From NCBI RefSeq assembly GCF_024612015.1, contig NZ_CP102512.1, forward strand, positions 9,424,001 through 9,488,000: a DNA stretch of 64,000 nt, in the 5' to 3' direction. This stretch comes from Streptomyces sp. CA-210063. GTDB taxonomy: Bacteria; Actinomycetota; Actinomycetes; Streptomycetales; Streptomycetaceae. This document shows, in pieces, positions 1 to 8,858 of this stretch; the stretch's first letter is position 1; each line of letters opens with the position of its first letter. Both the position numbers and the translations under genes were made by a program. The notes under the pieces are model-generated. The model worked only from the letters and a program-made list of their open reading frames with translations, was not told the DNA's origin and searched no databases.

Positions 1-52
1 ACCCGCGCAGCCCAAGGCCGAGGCCAAGGAGCCTGCTCCCGAGGTCGGCTGA
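1..52 (+). CDS. 3' end of an unidentified gene
   Basis: Sixteen codons precede a TGA at 50-52, reading PAQPKAEAKEPAPEVG. This is an Ala/Glu/Lys/Pro-rich low-complexity tail. The body of the gene lies outside the window, so no function can be given. The strong hairpin at 123-158 lies 70 bp downstream and probably ends its transcript. Confidence 0.5.
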   Translation, partial: PAQPKAEAKEPAPEVG

Positions 53-122
53 CAGGTCCTCCCCGATCCCGAGGCGACCCCGAGGCGATCCAAGGCCGGT
101 TGATCTCGGCCCCCCTGACGAG

Positions 123-158
123 AAGGGGCCCGGCGCAGCACCCCGCGCCGGGCCCCTT
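123..158. terminator. Bidirectional hairpin terminator
   Basis: A perfect 14-bp G+C-rich stem (123-136 with 145-158) closes an 8-nt loop. It sits between the converging ends of the partial + strand gene and the minus-strand MarR gene, so it can serve both. There is no clear U-tract, as is common in actinobacteria. Confidence 0.8.
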
Positions 159-159
159 C

Positions 160-192
160 CGCATGCCCAAGGAAATACGCATGCCCAAGGAA
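160..192. repeat. 15-bp direct repeat
   Basis: CGCATGCCCAAGGAA occurs at 160-174 and again at 178-192, just beyond the terminator and before the marR stop. It is probably a small local duplication. Confidence 0.6.
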
Positions 193-197
193 TCGAT

Positions 198-653
198 TCA
201 GCAGCGCCGCTCCGCCCCCGGCACCCCGTCGACCAGCGTGTCGAGCAACCCGCCCAGAACCCCCCGCTGATCGTCCCGCAGCGGCGCCAGGATCTCCTCC
301 GCCGCCGACCGCCGGGCGTGCTGCAGTTCCCGCAGGACCTTGCGGCCCTCGTCCGTGACCTCTATCCGGATCACCCGCCGGTTGGTGGGATCGGGCACCC
401 GGCGCACCCGGCCGCTCTCCTCCAGCGCGTCGACCAGGGTTGTCACGGCCCGGGGCACGACCTCCAGCCGCTCCGCCAGATCGGCCATGCGCGGCGGCGT
501 GTCGTAGTGCGCGAGGGCGCGCAGCAGCCGTGACTGCGCCGGGGTGATCTCCAGCCCGCTCTGCTGGAGATGGCGTCTCTGGATGCGGTGCACACGGCGG
601 GTGAGCCGCAGCAACTGCTCGGCGAGCAGACCGTCGGCGTCGGGGGTGGTCAT
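198..653 (-). CDS. MarR-family transcriptional regulator
   Basis: A 151-aa winged-helix DNA-binding protein of normal MarR length. The helix-turn-helix lies around residues 53-80 (LAERLEVVPRAVTTLVDALE), followed by the wing (RRVPDPTNRRVIRIEVTDEG), both typical of the family. The flanking helices would form the dimer interface. It is divergent from the ABC exporter at 749, and the 95-bp gap holds an inverted repeat that could be its operator. By analogy with other MarR/exporter pairs it probably represses both genes until a ligand, perhaps a pump substrate, binds. The ligand is unknown. Confidence 0.9.
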   Translation of the reverse strand: MTTPDADGLLAEQLLRLTRRVHRIQRRHLQQSGLEITPAQSRLLRALAHYDTPPRMADLAERLEVVPRAVTTLVDALEESGRVRRVPDPTNRRVIRIEVTDEGRKVLRELQHARRSAAEEILAPLRDDQRGVLGGLLDTLVDGVPGAERRC

Positions 654-679
654 GCGGGGAACAATATCAGGACCTTGTT

Positions 680-702
680 CATTGTGAGCATAGGTAACAA
701 TG
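680..702. promoter_or_regulatory. Candidate MarR operator
   Basis: CATTGT and ACAATG form an inverted repeat with an 11-bp centre in the divergent marR/ABC exporter intergenic region. The position and symmetry suit a MarR dimer site; the assignment is inferred from them. Confidence 0.5.
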
Positions 703-748
703 AGCTAAGCTCCGTAAGTCCGTTTCACCTCACCTCCCGTAGGAGCCC

Positions 749-2608
749 ATGCACCCCGACAACGAACCCACCTGGGCATCGCCCGACGACCCGCGGGAAC
801 AGCCCCGGCAGGTGCCCCGCATCCTGAAGCTGTTCCGGCCCTACCGCGGCCGGCTCGCGATCGTGGGCCTGCTCGTCGGCGCCGCGTCGCTCGCCTCGGT
901 CGCCACGCCCTTCCTCCTCAAGGAGATTCTCGACACCGCGATCCCCGAGGGCCGCACCGGCCTGCTGAGCCTCCTCGCGCTCGGCATGATCCTGAGCGCG
1001 GTGCTCACCAGCATCTTCGGTGTCCTGCAGACGCTGATCTCCACGACCGTCGGCCAGCGCGTCATGCACGATCTGCGCACCGCCGTCTACGGCCGGCTGC
1101 AGCGCATGTCGCTCGCCTTCTTCACCCGGACCCGCACCGGCGAGGTCCAGTCCCGCATCGCCAACGACATCGGCGGCATGCAGGCGACCGTCACCTCCAC
1201 GGCCACCTCCCTGGTCTCCAACTCCACCAGCGTGATCGCCACCGTCGTCGCCATGGTCGCCCTGGACTGGCGGCTCACCGTGGTCACCCTGCTCCTGCTG
1301 CCGCTGTTCGTGTGGATAAGCCGCCGGGTCGGCGACGAACGCAAGAAGATCACCACCCAGCGCCAGAAGCAGATGGCCGCCATGGCCGCGACGGTCACCG
1401 AGTCGCTCTCCGTCAGCGGCATCCTCCTCGGTCGCACGATGGGCCGCGCCGACTCGCTCACCAAGTCCTTCGCCGAGGAGTCCGAAGGGCTCGTCGACCT
1501 GGAGGTCAGGTCGAACATGGCCGGGCGGTGGCGCATGGCGATCATCACCGTCGTCATGGCCGCCATGCCCGCCGTCATCTACTGGACCGCCGGCGTCGCA
1601 CTCCAGCTCGGCGGCCCGTCCGTCTCGGTCGGCACGCTCGTCGCCTTCGTCTCGCTCCAGCAGAACCTGTTCCGGCCGACCGTGAGCCTGCTGTCCACCG
1701 GCGTTCAGATCCAGGCCTCGCTCGCCCTCTTCCAGCGCATCTTCGAGTATCTCGACCTGCCCATCGACATCACCGAGCCCGAGCGCCCGGTCCACCTCGA
1801 CCAGGTCAAGGGCGAAGTCCGCTTCGAGAACGTCGAATTCCGCTACGACGGCGACGACCACGGCAACGACAGCAACGGGCGCCCGATCCTCGACGGCATC
1901 GACCTCACCGTCCCGGCCGGCGGCAGCCTCGCCGTCGTCGGGCCGACCGGCGCCGGCAAGTCCACGCTCGGCTGCCTGGTACCGAGGCTGTACGACGTCA
2001 CGGGCGGCCGCGTCACCCTCGACGGGGTCGACGTGCGCGACCTGGACTTCGACACACTGGCCCGCGGCATCGGCGTCGTCTCCCAGGAGACGTACCTCTT
2101 CCACGCCTCGGTCGCCGACAACCTGCGCTTCGCCAAGCCGGACGCCACCGACGAGGAGTTGTACGCGGCGGCACGGGCGGCCCAGATCCACGACCACATC
2201 GCGGCCCTGCCCGACGGCTACGACACGGTCGTCGGTGAACGCGGCCACCGGTTCTCCGGTGGTGAGAAGCAGCGCCTCGCCATCGCCCGCACCATCCTGC
2301 GCGACCCGCCGGTCCTCATCCTCGACGAGGCGACCAGCGCCCTGGACACCCGCACCGAGCACGCCGTTCAGGAGGCCATCGACGCGCTCTCGGCCAACCG
2401 CACCACCGTCACCATCGCCCACCGGCTCTCCACCGTCCGCGGCGCCGACCAGATCGTGGTCCTGGACGCCGGCCGCGCGGTCGAACGCGGCACGCACGAG
2501 GAACTGCTGGAACGGGGCGGGCGGTACGCGGCACTCGTACGGCGGGACGCACGGGTGAAGCCGGCCCGAGAGATGGGCCAGACACCGAAACTGGAGCCGA
2601 CAAGATGA
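749..2608 (+). CDS. ABC exporter, fused permease and ATPase
   Basis: A 619-aa half-transporter of the multidrug/lipid exporter type. Six membrane helices occupy about residues 35-330 and the nucleotide-binding domain follows. That domain has a Walker A GPTGAGKST near residue 398, a signature FSGGEKQRLAIART, a Walker B VLILDEATSALD and an H-loop IAHRLST. The protein would act as a homodimer, or pair with another half not seen here, in the cytoplasmic membrane. AGGAG at 738-742 precedes the ATG at a good distance. It is divergent from a MarR regulator that likely controls it. The substrate cannot be told; drug or lipid efflux is the usual role. Confidence 0.9.
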   Translation: MHPDNEPTWASPDDPREQPRQVPRILKLFRPYRGRLAIVGLLVGAASLASVATPFLLKEILDTAIPEGRTGLLSLLALGMILSAVLTSIFGVLQTLISTTVGQRVMHDLRTAVYGRLQRMSLAFFTRTRTGEVQSRIANDIGGMQATVTSTATSLVSNSTSVIATVVAMVALDWRLTVVTLLLLPLFVWISRRVGDERKKITTQRQKQMAAMAATVTESLSVSGILLGRTMGRADSLTKSFAEESEGLVDLEVRSNMAGRWRMAIITVVMAAMPAVIYWTAGVALQLGGPSVSVGTLVAFVSLQQNLFRPTVSLLSTGVQIQASLALFQRIFEYLDLPIDITEPERPVHLDQVKGEVRFENVEFRYDGDDHGNDSNGRPILDGIDLTVPAGGSLAVVGPTGAGKSTLGCLVPRLYDVTGGRVTLDGVDVRDLDFDTLARGIGVVSQETYLFHASVADNLRFAKPDATDEELYAAARAAQIHDHIAALPDGYDTVVGERGHRFSGGEKQRLAIARTILRDPPVLILDEATSALDTRTEHAVQEAIDALSANRTTVTIAHRLSTVRGADQIVVLDAGRAVERGTHEELLERGGRYAALVRRDARVKPAREMGQTPKLEPTR

Positions 2609-2651
2609 AGATATGCCGGTTTTGAGGTGATATGCGGGTTACCGTGCCCGC

Positions 2652-3521
2652 ATGCAGATGAACACTCCGCCACGGAGCACGATTCGACTGACGCGCCGGG
2701 GCCGGGCCGCCCTCATCGCGACCGGAGCCGTCGTGGCGGCCACCGCCGTGGCGGTGCCGCTGCTGATCGTGGAGAGCGGTGACGGCGAGGCCGAGCGCCC
2801 CACATCCCTGGTGATCCCGGAGGGCTGGCGCTCCGGCCAGGTCTACGAAGCCGTCGACAAGGCCCTCGCCCTGCCCGCCGGATCCACCAAGAAGTCCCTG
2901 GCCAAGGCCAAGCTGACCCTCCCGGCCGAGGCCGAGGGCAACCCCGAGGGCTATCTCTTCCCGGCGACGTACTCCTTGAAGGAGAAGTCGACCCCGGAGT
3001 CCCTGCTGACGTTCATGGTCGAAACCGCGCACAAGAAGTTCAACGGCGGTCAGATCACGGCCGGGGCCCAGCGCAACGCGATGAACGTCTACCAGGCCGT
3101 CACCGTCGCGAGCATCATCCAGGCCGAGGCGGCCACCGAGGCGGACATGGGCAAGGTCGCCCGGGTCGTCTTCAACCGCCTGGCGCGCGGCATGCCGTTG
3201 CAGATGGACTCCACCATCAACTACGCGCTGAACCGCACCACGCTGGACACCAGCATCGACGACACGAAGATCGACAGCCCCTACAACTCGTACCAGCGCA
3301 TGGGCCTGCCGCCCACGCCGATCGCCAACCCGGGCGAGGAGGCGATGCGCGCCGCGATCAATCCGGCGCAGGGCGACTGGCTGTACTTCGTCACCGTCAA
3401 ACCGGGCGACACCCGCTTCACGGCGAACTACGAGGAGCACCTGCGCAATGTCGCGGAGTTCAACCAGAACCGGAAGAAGTCGTCGGCGAGCTCCGAGCCC
3501 TCCCCGCAGGGGGCCGGCTGA
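2652..3521 (+). CDS. Short MltG/YceG-like endolytic transglycosylase
   Basis: A 289-aa single-pass membrane protein with a short basic N-terminus, a TM segment near residues 21-42, then a YceG/MltG domain. Family hallmarks are EGYLFPATY, ASIIQAEAA (the catalytic Glu region), VVFNRLARGMPLQMDSTINY and a YQRMGLPPTPIANPG-like segment. MltG cleaves nascent glycan strands outside the membrane to end their growth. Streptomyces MltG proteins near the shikimate genes are usually much longer, so this looks like a compact paralogue without the N-terminal extension. ATG codons at 2652 and 2658 are both possible; the upstream ribosome site is weak. Confidence 0.8.
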   Translation: MQMNTPPRSTIRLTRRGRAALIATGAVVAATAVAVPLLIVESGDGEAERPTSLVIPEGWRSGQVYEAVDKALALPAGSTKKSLAKAKLTLPAEAEGNPEGYLFPATYSLKEKSTPESLLTFMVETAHKKFNGGQITAGAQRNAMNVYQAVTVASIIQAEAATEADMGKVARVVFNRLARGMPLQMDSTINYALNRTTLDTSIDDTKIDSPYNSYQRMGLPPTPIANPGEEAMRAAINPAQGDWLYFVTVKPGDTRFTANYEEHLRNVAEFNQNRKKSSASSEPSPQGAG

Positions 3522-3697
3522 GGACCGGGACCGCTTTCGCGTACAGGGCGCGGGATTGGGGGACCGCCGTACCGGGCGTGTACGGGCTGTCCGGGGAGGC
3601 CGCCGTACCTGGGGCGTACCGGGCGGGTCCGGGAGGCCTCAGTACCGGTGCGTACAGGACCAGGGCGGCCGTACCGAGTCGGTCCAGAACGTCAGCG
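3522..3697. other. GTAC-rich spacer between convergent genes
   Basis: No gene is seen. The stretch repeats short GTACCGG/GTACGGG-like words at about 3569, 3580, 3605, 3616, 3641, 3651 and 3671. It could hold structured terminator RNA for the converging mltG-like and monooxygenase genes, but no long perfect stem was found. Confidence 0.4.
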
Positions 3698-4768
3698 TCA
3701 GGCGGCGGCGACCGGCTCGCCCGTCAGCAGTCGCCTGATGTCGCGCACCGCCGCGCGGCCGGCGCGGTTGGCGCCGATGGTGCTCGCCGACGGGCCGTAG
3801 CCGACGAGGTGGATCCGTGGATCGGCGACGGCGCGGGTGCCGTCGACGCGGATGCCGCCGCCGGGTTCGCGCAGTCGTAGCGGCGCCAGGTGGTCGATGG
3901 TGGCGCGGAAGCCGGTCGCCCAGAGGATCACGTCCGCGTCCACGCGGCGGCCGTCGTCCCACTCCACGCCGTCGGGCGTGATCCGGTCGAACATCGGCAG
4001 CCGGTCCAGGACGCCGTCCGCGATGCCCTGCCGGATCGCGTCGTTGAGCGGCAGCCCCGTCACCGACACGACACTCTTCGGCGGCAGCCCCTGCCGCACC
4101 CGCTCCTCCACCATGGCGACCGCCGCCCGCCCCACGCCCTCGTCGAACGGCCCTTCGCGGAAGACGGGCGGACGCCTCGTCACCCACGTCGTCGCGGCGG
4201 CGTACGGCGCGATCTCCAGCAGATGCTGCGTCCCGGAAGCGCCCCCGCCCACCACGACCACCCGCAGCCCGGCGAACTCCTCCGGCCCCGGATACTGCGC
4301 GGTGTGCAACTGCCGCCCCTGGAAGGTCTCCTGACCGGGATAGCGCGGCCAGAACGGCCGGTCCCACGTACCCGTCGCGTTGATCAGCGCCCGCGTCGAC
4401 CACGTGCCGTCCGAGGTCTCCACGAGCAGCCGCCCGCCCTCGCCCTCCCGCACCGCGTGGACGTCCACCGGACGCCGCACCCGCAGGTCGAAGGTGCGTT
4501 CGTACTCGTCGAAGTACTCCCTGATGACCTCGGCGGACGGGCGGGCCGGGTCGGCACCCGTCAGCTCCATGCCCGGCAGCGCGTGCATCCCGTGCACCTT
4601 GCCGTACGTCAGCGAAGGCCACCGGAACTGCCAGGCGCCGCCCGGACCGGGTGAGTGGTCCAGCACCACGAAGTCGCGCTCCGGCTCGAAACCGGATCGC
4701 CGCAGGTGATAGGCGCCGGCCAGACCGGCCTGACCAGCGCCTATGACGACTACCTCGACCTCGCGCAT
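3698..4768 (-). CDS. Flavin-containing monooxygenase (class B)
   Basis: A 356-aa FAD/NAD(P)H enzyme. The FAD Rossmann motif VIGAGQAGLAG starts right at the N-terminus, the NADPH motif VVVGGGASG lies mid-protein, and a late WATGFR motif is present. FQGRQLHTAQY fits the FMO signature FxGxxxHxxxY. Such enzymes oxygenate soft nucleophiles (S, N) or ketones. The ATG at 4768 is chosen because it places the dinucleotide fold at residue 5; a TTG 23 codons upstream has no support. It is the last gene of the ssu operon, 96 bp after ssuD, so oxidation of an organosulfur compound is a reasonable guess. Confidence 0.85.
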   Translation of the reverse strand: MREVEVVVIGAGQAGLAGAYHLRRSGFEPERDFVVLDHSPGPGGAWQFRWPSLTYGKVHGMHALPGMELTGADPARPSAEVIREYFDEYERTFDLRVRRPVDVHAVREGEGGRLLVETSDGTWSTRALINATGTWDRPFWPRYPGQETFQGRQLHTAQYPGPEEFAGLRVVVVGGGASGTQHLLEIAPYAAATTWVTRRPPVFREGPFDEGVGRAAVAMVEERVRQGLPPKSVVSVTGLPLNDAIRQGIADGVLDRLPMFDRITPDGVEWDDGRRVDADVILWATGFRATIDHLAPLRLREPGGGIRVDGTRAVADPRIHLVGYGPSASTIGANRAGRAAVRDIRRLLTGEPVAAA

Positions 4769-4864
4769 GTTGTTCACGCTTCTACTAACCGGGGGAAGGG
4801 CTCTCATCTTCCCCCGGGCAGCGAAGGCCTCGCGCAAGGGCGTGGGACCTGGCGGTTCCGGCGG

Positions 4865-6019
4865 TCAGCGCCCCCCGGCCACGAGGAGCGGCGCCCCCGC
4901 CGCCGTGCCCGCGCCCGTCAGCAGACCGCGCGCCGCCAGCTCCGGAATCACGCCCTCCCCGAACCAGTACGCCTCCTCCAGATGCGGATACCCGGAGAGC
5001 ACGAAGTGCTCGACGCCGAGTGCGTGGTACTCCTCGATCAGGTTCGCGACCTCGGCATGACTGCCGACGAGCGCGGTTCCCGCACCGCCACGGACGAGAC
5101 CGACCCCCGCCCAGAGATTGGGGTGGATCTCCAACTCCTCCCGGGAGCCGCCGTGCAGGGCGAGCATCCGCCGCTGACCCACCGACTCGCTGCGCCCGAG
5201 CGCCGACTGCGCGGCCGCGACCGTGTCGGCGTCGAGGTCGTCGAGCAGCCGGTTCGCCGTCGACCACGCCTCCGCCGACGAGTCCCGCGAGATGGTGTGC
5301 AGCCGGATGCCGAACCGGACCGTACGCCCCTCCCGCTCGGCCAGCGACCGGATCCAGTCGATCTTCTCCTTGACCTGTGCCGGAGGCTCGCCCCACGTCA
5401 GATACACATCCGCGTGCCGGGCCGCGACCGGACCGGCCGCCGCCGACGAACCGCCGAAGAAGACCTGCGGAACCGGGTCGGGCGGCAGCGCGGTCAGCCC
5501 GCCCTCCACCTGGTAATGGACGCCGTCGAAGTCGTACGGCTGCCCGCCCCACACCCCTCGTACGACGGACAGGAACTCGTCCGTACGGGCGTACCGCTGA
5601 TCGTGGTCGAGATGGTCGCCGAAACGGCGCTGCTCGGCGGAGTCGCCGCCGGTGACGACGTTGAGCAGCAGCCGTCCGCGCGTGATGCGCTGGTACGTCG
5701 CCGCCATCTGCGCGGCGAGCGTCGGCGAGATCACCCCCGGCCGGAACGCGACCAGGAACTTCAGCCGCTCGGTGTGCTGCGCCAGCGCCACCGTGGTCAG
5801 CCAGGCGTCCTCGCACCACGTACCCGTAGGCGTGAGCACCGCCTCGAAGCCCAACTGCTCGGCCGCCTTGGCGATCTGCGCGAGGTACTCGATGTCCGGC
5901 GGACGCACCCCGGGCAACGACCGGCCGTCCTGGAGGGCGTTCGGCGCGTACGCGTGCCGGTCGACGAGGGTACGGCCGTCGCCGCCCGTCGGCAGGAACC
6001 AGTGAAGATGGACGGTCAT
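4865..6019 (-). CDS. ssuD: Alkanesulfonate monooxygenase (LLM class)
   Basis: A 384-aa luciferase-like flavin monooxygenase that uses FMNH2 and O2 to release sulfite from alkanesulfonates, forming an aldehyde. SsuD features are the N-terminal LHWFLPTGGDGR, the GTWCEDAWLT segment, ITRGRLLLNVVTGGD, FFGGSSAAAGPVAARHADVYLTWGEP (positions about 193-218) and a C-terminal VLSGYPHLEEAYWFGEGV stretch. Its ATG follows the ssuA stop with one base between, so the two are translationally coupled. No ssuE flavin reductase is present nearby, so reduced FMN must come from elsewhere. Confidence 0.93.
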   Translation of the reverse strand: MTVHLHWFLPTGGDGRTLVDRHAYAPNALQDGRSLPGVRPPDIEYLAQIAKAAEQLGFEAVLTPTGTWCEDAWLTTVALAQHTERLKFLVAFRPGVISPTLAAQMAATYQRITRGRLLLNVVTGGDSAEQRRFGDHLDHDQRYARTDEFLSVVRGVWGGQPYDFDGVHYQVEGGLTALPPDPVPQVFFGGSSAAAGPVAARHADVYLTWGEPPAQVKEKIDWIRSLAEREGRTVRFGIRLHTISRDSSAEAWSTANRLLDDLDADTVAAAQSALGRSESVGQRRMLALHGGSREELEIHPNLWAGVGLVRGGAGTALVGSHAEVANLIEEYHALGVEHFVLSGYPHLEEAYWFGEGVIPELAARGLLTGAGTAAGAPLLVAGGR

Positions 6020-6020
6020 G

Positions 6021-7049
6021 TCACGACCCTTCCGAGGGGCGGGGAGCGGTGGTCGACGGCGGAAGGCCGCCGCTGAACCGCGGATCGGTGAAGTCGCCGA
6101 AGTCGACCTCGTTCGGAATGAGCTTCAACTCGGTGAAGGCGTCGGCGATCTCCTGCTCGGAGGCGATGAGCGGCTTGTCGACGGCCACCGCGATCCGGGT
6201 GGTGTACGTACGCTTCACCGCGGCCAGCGCCACGTCCTCGGGCAGCCCGGTCTCCTTCGCCCAGACCTGCGCCCACTCGTCCTCATGGGAGTAGACCCAC
6301 GTGTAGGCGCGCCGCAGCCGCTCCAAATAGTCCTGGATGGCCGCTGACTTCTTCTTGTCCTTGAGCGCGGTGGGCGCCGCCACCTGGAAGGTGAGGCCGT
6401 TGGTGATCCCGTCGCCGGTGGTCAGCACGCGCCCCTGCTTCGCCTTGAGCACCTGCGAGGTGTACGGGTCCCACACCGCCCACGCGTCGACCTTGCCGGA
6501 GGTGAACGCGGCGAGCGCGTCGGCCGGCTGGAGGTACTTGACCTCGACGTCGCCGAAGGTCAGCCCGGCGTCCTTGAGGGAGGCGACCAGTTGGTAGTGC
6601 GCGGACGAGCCCTGGGCCACGGCGATGGACCTGCCCTTGAGCTGCGCGGGCTTCGTCAGCTTCGAGTCGTTCGGTACGAGGATGGCGTCGCCCTGGGACG
6701 TACCGTGCCAGGCGGCCACGACCGTGATCCTGGAGCCGGCCCCGGCCGCGAAGACCGGCGGGGTGTTGCCGACGCCGCCGATGTCGACGGCCTTCGCGTT
6801 GACAGCCTCCAGGAGGGGCGGGCCCGAGGAGAACGTCGACCATTTGATCTTGTAGTCGAGATCGTCGAGCTCTCCGGCGGCCCGCAGGATGGCCTCCGAA
6901 CCGCCCTTCTGGTCACCGACGTTGAGCGTGAGCGAGCCCTTGCCGTCGGTTCCGCCACCGATCGAGGTGTCGGCCGAGGAGCTACCGCCGCAGGCGGAGA
7001 GGAGCAGGGCCAGGGGGAGGAGCAGGGCGGGCGCGAGACTTCGTCGCAT
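6021..7049 (-). CDS. ssuA: Sulfonate ABC transporter substrate-binding lipoprotein
   Basis: A 342-aa periplasmic-binding-type lipoprotein. Residues 1-20 are a signal with the lipobox LLSAC; Cys20 would be lipidated and anchor the protein outside the membrane. The body has the type II binding fold of the SsuA/NrtA family: LNVGDQKGG, DIGGVGNTPPVFAAGAG, GRSIAVAQGSSAHYQLVASL and VDAWAVWDPYTSQV. It delivers sulfonates to SsuC/SsuB. It lies 88 bp after ssuB and next to ssuD, the enzyme that uses the imported substrate. Confidence 0.92.
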   Translation of the reverse strand: MRRSLAPALLLPLALLLSACGGSSSADTSIGGGTDGKGSLTLNVGDQKGGSEAILRAAGELDDLDYKIKWSTFSSGPPLLEAVNAKAVDIGGVGNTPPVFAAGAGSRITVVAAWHGTSQGDAILVPNDSKLTKPAQLKGRSIAVAQGSSAHYQLVASLKDAGLTFGDVEVKYLQPADALAAFTSGKVDAWAVWDPYTSQVLKAKQGRVLTTGDGITNGLTFQVAAPTALKDKKKSAAIQDYLERLRRAYTWVYSHEDEWAQVWAKETGLPEDVALAAVKRTYTTRIAVAVDKPLIASEQEIADAFTELKLIPNEVDFGDFTDPRFSGGLPPSTTAPRPSEGS

Positions 7050-7137
7050 GGGGATTCCGTTCGGTTGGTTCAGGTGGGGCAGCGGAGGCAGGTGGTGTCA
7101 CCGGGGGAGCGAGCGACCCCCGTACTCGGGGGGCAGT

Positions 7138-7926
7138 TCAGGCGGCTTCGGCGGCGGTGTCGACGCCCAGCCGTTCGAGGAGCCGGCCGCGCAGCTCGGC
7201 GAACCGGGGGTCGGTGAGGTCGCGGGGCCGGTCCAGGCCGACCTCGGTCTCGTACGCGATCACGCCCTCGTCCATCACCAGGACGCGGTCGGCGAGCAGT
7301 ACCGCCTCCTCGACGTCATGGGTGACGAGCAGCACCGCGCAGCCGCGCCGCTGCCACAACTCGCCCACCAGACGCTGCGCCTTGATGCGGGTGAGCGCGT
7401 CGAGGGCGCCGAACGGCTCGTCGAGCAGCAGCAGATCGGGCTCGCGTACCAACGCCCGGGCCAGGGAGGCGCGTTGGGCCTCGCCACCGGAGAGGGTCTT
7501 CGGCCAGGCGCCGGAGCGATGTTCCAGGCCGACCTCGGTGAGCGCCTGCTCGGCGAGGGCGCGTGCGGGCCTGCCCGGCAGACCGAGGAGGACGTTCCGC
7601 CACACCCTCTTCCAGGGCATCAGCCGCGGCGCCTGGAACGCGACCGCCTTGCGACGCGGCACCAGGACGGTGCCCTCGATGTCGCGGTCGAGCCCGGCGA
7701 GGATGCGCAGCAGGGTGGACTTGCCGCAGCCGCTGCGGCCGAGGAGGGCGACGAACTCGCCCGGCCGGATGTCGAGTCGGAGATCGTCGATGACGGCACG
7801 GCCGTCGAAGGAGCGGGTGAGGCCCTCTACGTGCACGGCGGGGGCGGGGGCGGGGGCGTGCGTGGTCGCGGCGGGGGCCGGGTGGGCCTCGTTCGTGGTC
7901 ACCGGCCGGTGAACGTCGGTCGCCAT
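7138..7926 (-). CDS. ssuB: Sulfonate ABC transporter ATP-binding protein
   Basis: A 262-aa cytoplasmic ATPase with Walker A LLGRSGCGKST, Q-loop VAFQAPRLMPW, signature LSGGEAQRASLARAL, Walker B LLLLDEPFGALD and switch His VTHDVEEAV. The first 30 residues are an Ala/Pro/Thr-rich extension. The start overlaps the end of ssuC by 28 bp, which implies coupled translation. It powers the SsuC permease for sulfonate or taurine-like substrates. Confidence 0.92.
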   Translation of the reverse strand: MATDVHRPVTTNEAHPAPAATTHAPAPAPAVHVEGLTRSFDGRAVIDDLRLDIRPGEFVALLGRSGCGKSTLLRILAGLDRDIEGTVLVPRRKAVAFQAPRLMPWKRVWRNVLLGLPGRPARALAEQALTEVGLEHRSGAWPKTLSGGEAQRASLARALVREPDLLLLDEPFGALDALTRIKAQRLVGELWQRRGCAVLLVTHDVEEAVLLADRVLVMDEGVIAYETEVGLDRPRDLTDPRFAELRGRLLERLGVDTAAEAA

Positions 7927-8858
7927 TGCAGCAGCAGCCTTTCGAGGGAGCGGACGATGAAGTCGGCGAGCAGGCCGAGGAAGGCGTAGACGATCAGGCA
8001 GACCACGATCACGTCGGTCCGCAGGAAGTCCCGCGCCTGCACCATGAGGAAGCCGATACCGGCGTCCGCGTTGATCTGTTCCGCGAAGACGAGCGCGAGC
8101 CAGGCGATGCCGAGGGAGTACCGCAGACCGGTCATGGCGCCCGGCAGCGCGCCGGGGAGCACCACATGCCGTACGAGCCCCCAGCGCGACAGCCCGAGCG
8201 ACTCCCCGGCCTCGATCAACTGGGAGTCGACACCGCGGATTCCGGCGTACACGTTCAGATAGAGCGGGAACGACACACCGAGGGTGATGATCGCGACCTT
8301 CGGGGCCTCGCCGATGCCGAACCAGATGATGAACAGCGGGATCAGACCGACGAACGGGACGGTCCGCAGCATCTGCACACTGGCGTCCACGAGGTCCTCG
8401 CCGACCCGGAACAGCCCTGACACCAGGGCGAGTCCGGTGCCGACGACGGTCCCGAACAACAGCCCGAGCGCGACCCGCTGCAGCGACGTCCCCATCGCTG
8501 CGGACAGCGAACCGTCGCCGATCAGATCACCCGCCACCCGCGCGATCCGCCCCGGCGAGGCGAGGACGTCTGCGGTCAACACGCCGGTGGTGCTGAGGAG
8601 TTGCCACAGGGCGAGCAGCAGGAGGGGGCCGGAGGTGCGCCGCAGCCAGCGGGGGACGCGGGTGCGGCGGGAGGAACTGGGGACGATGGGTTCGAGATCG
8701 AGGGGTTCGAGACCGAGTCCGACCCCTAGAGAACTGGCAGAACCGGCAGAACCGGCAGAATCGGCAGAATTGGCAAAGCCCTGAGAGTCGTTTGTGTCAT
8801 GGGGCTTATCCGGAATATCCGGCTCGGGTGAGCCGGGTGGGGCATGGCTGATGCTCAT
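7899..8858 (-). CDS. ssuC: Sulfonate ABC transporter permease
   Basis: A 319-aa membrane protein with about six helices and the binding-protein-dependent permease signature around EAGESLGLSRWGLVRHVVLP, the EAA loop that docks on SsuB. The ATG at 8858 is preceded by GGAG; a longer reading from 8894 lacks a ribosome site. The N-terminal 70 residues are a hydrophilic extension containing an Ala/Gly/Ser stretch coded by tandem 9-bp repeats at 8732-8776. It is the first structural gene of the sulfonate operon and sits behind a leader peptide region. Confidence 0.92.
   Translation of the reverse strand: MSISHAPPGSPEPDIPDKPHDTNDSQGFANSADSAGSAGSASSLGVGLGLEPLDLEPIVPSSSRRTRVPRWLRRTSGPLLLLALWQLLSTTGVLTADVLASPGRIARVAGDLIGDGSLSAAMGTSLQRVALGLLFGTVVGTGLALVSGLFRVGEDLVDASVQMLRTVPFVGLIPLFIIWFGIGEAPKVAIITLGVSFPLYLNVYAGIRGVDSQLIEAGESLGLSRWGLVRHVVLPGALPGAMTGLRYSLGIAWLALVFAEQINADAGIGFLMVQARDFLRTDVIVVCLIVYAFLGLLADFIVRSLERLLLQWRPTFTGR
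8732..8776. repeat. Five tandem 9-bp repeats inside ssuC
   Basis: Degenerate units AACTGGCAG, AACCGGCAG (twice), AATCGGCAG and AATTGGCAA lie head to tail. The unit is a multiple of three, so copy-number change keeps frame and only lengthens the SAGSAG-like linker in the SsuC N-terminus. Confidence 0.75.

Noticed and set aside
725..2497. 590-codon open frame opposite the ABC exporter
   Set aside because: It is Gly/Asp/Arg/Val-rich, matches no family and lies wholly antisense to a gene with clear ABC motifs. Such frames are normal shadows in GC-rich DNA.
4655..6076. 473-codon frame opposite the monooxygenase and ssuD
   Set aside because: It crosses two real genes and their gap and is Arg/Gly-rich without motifs.
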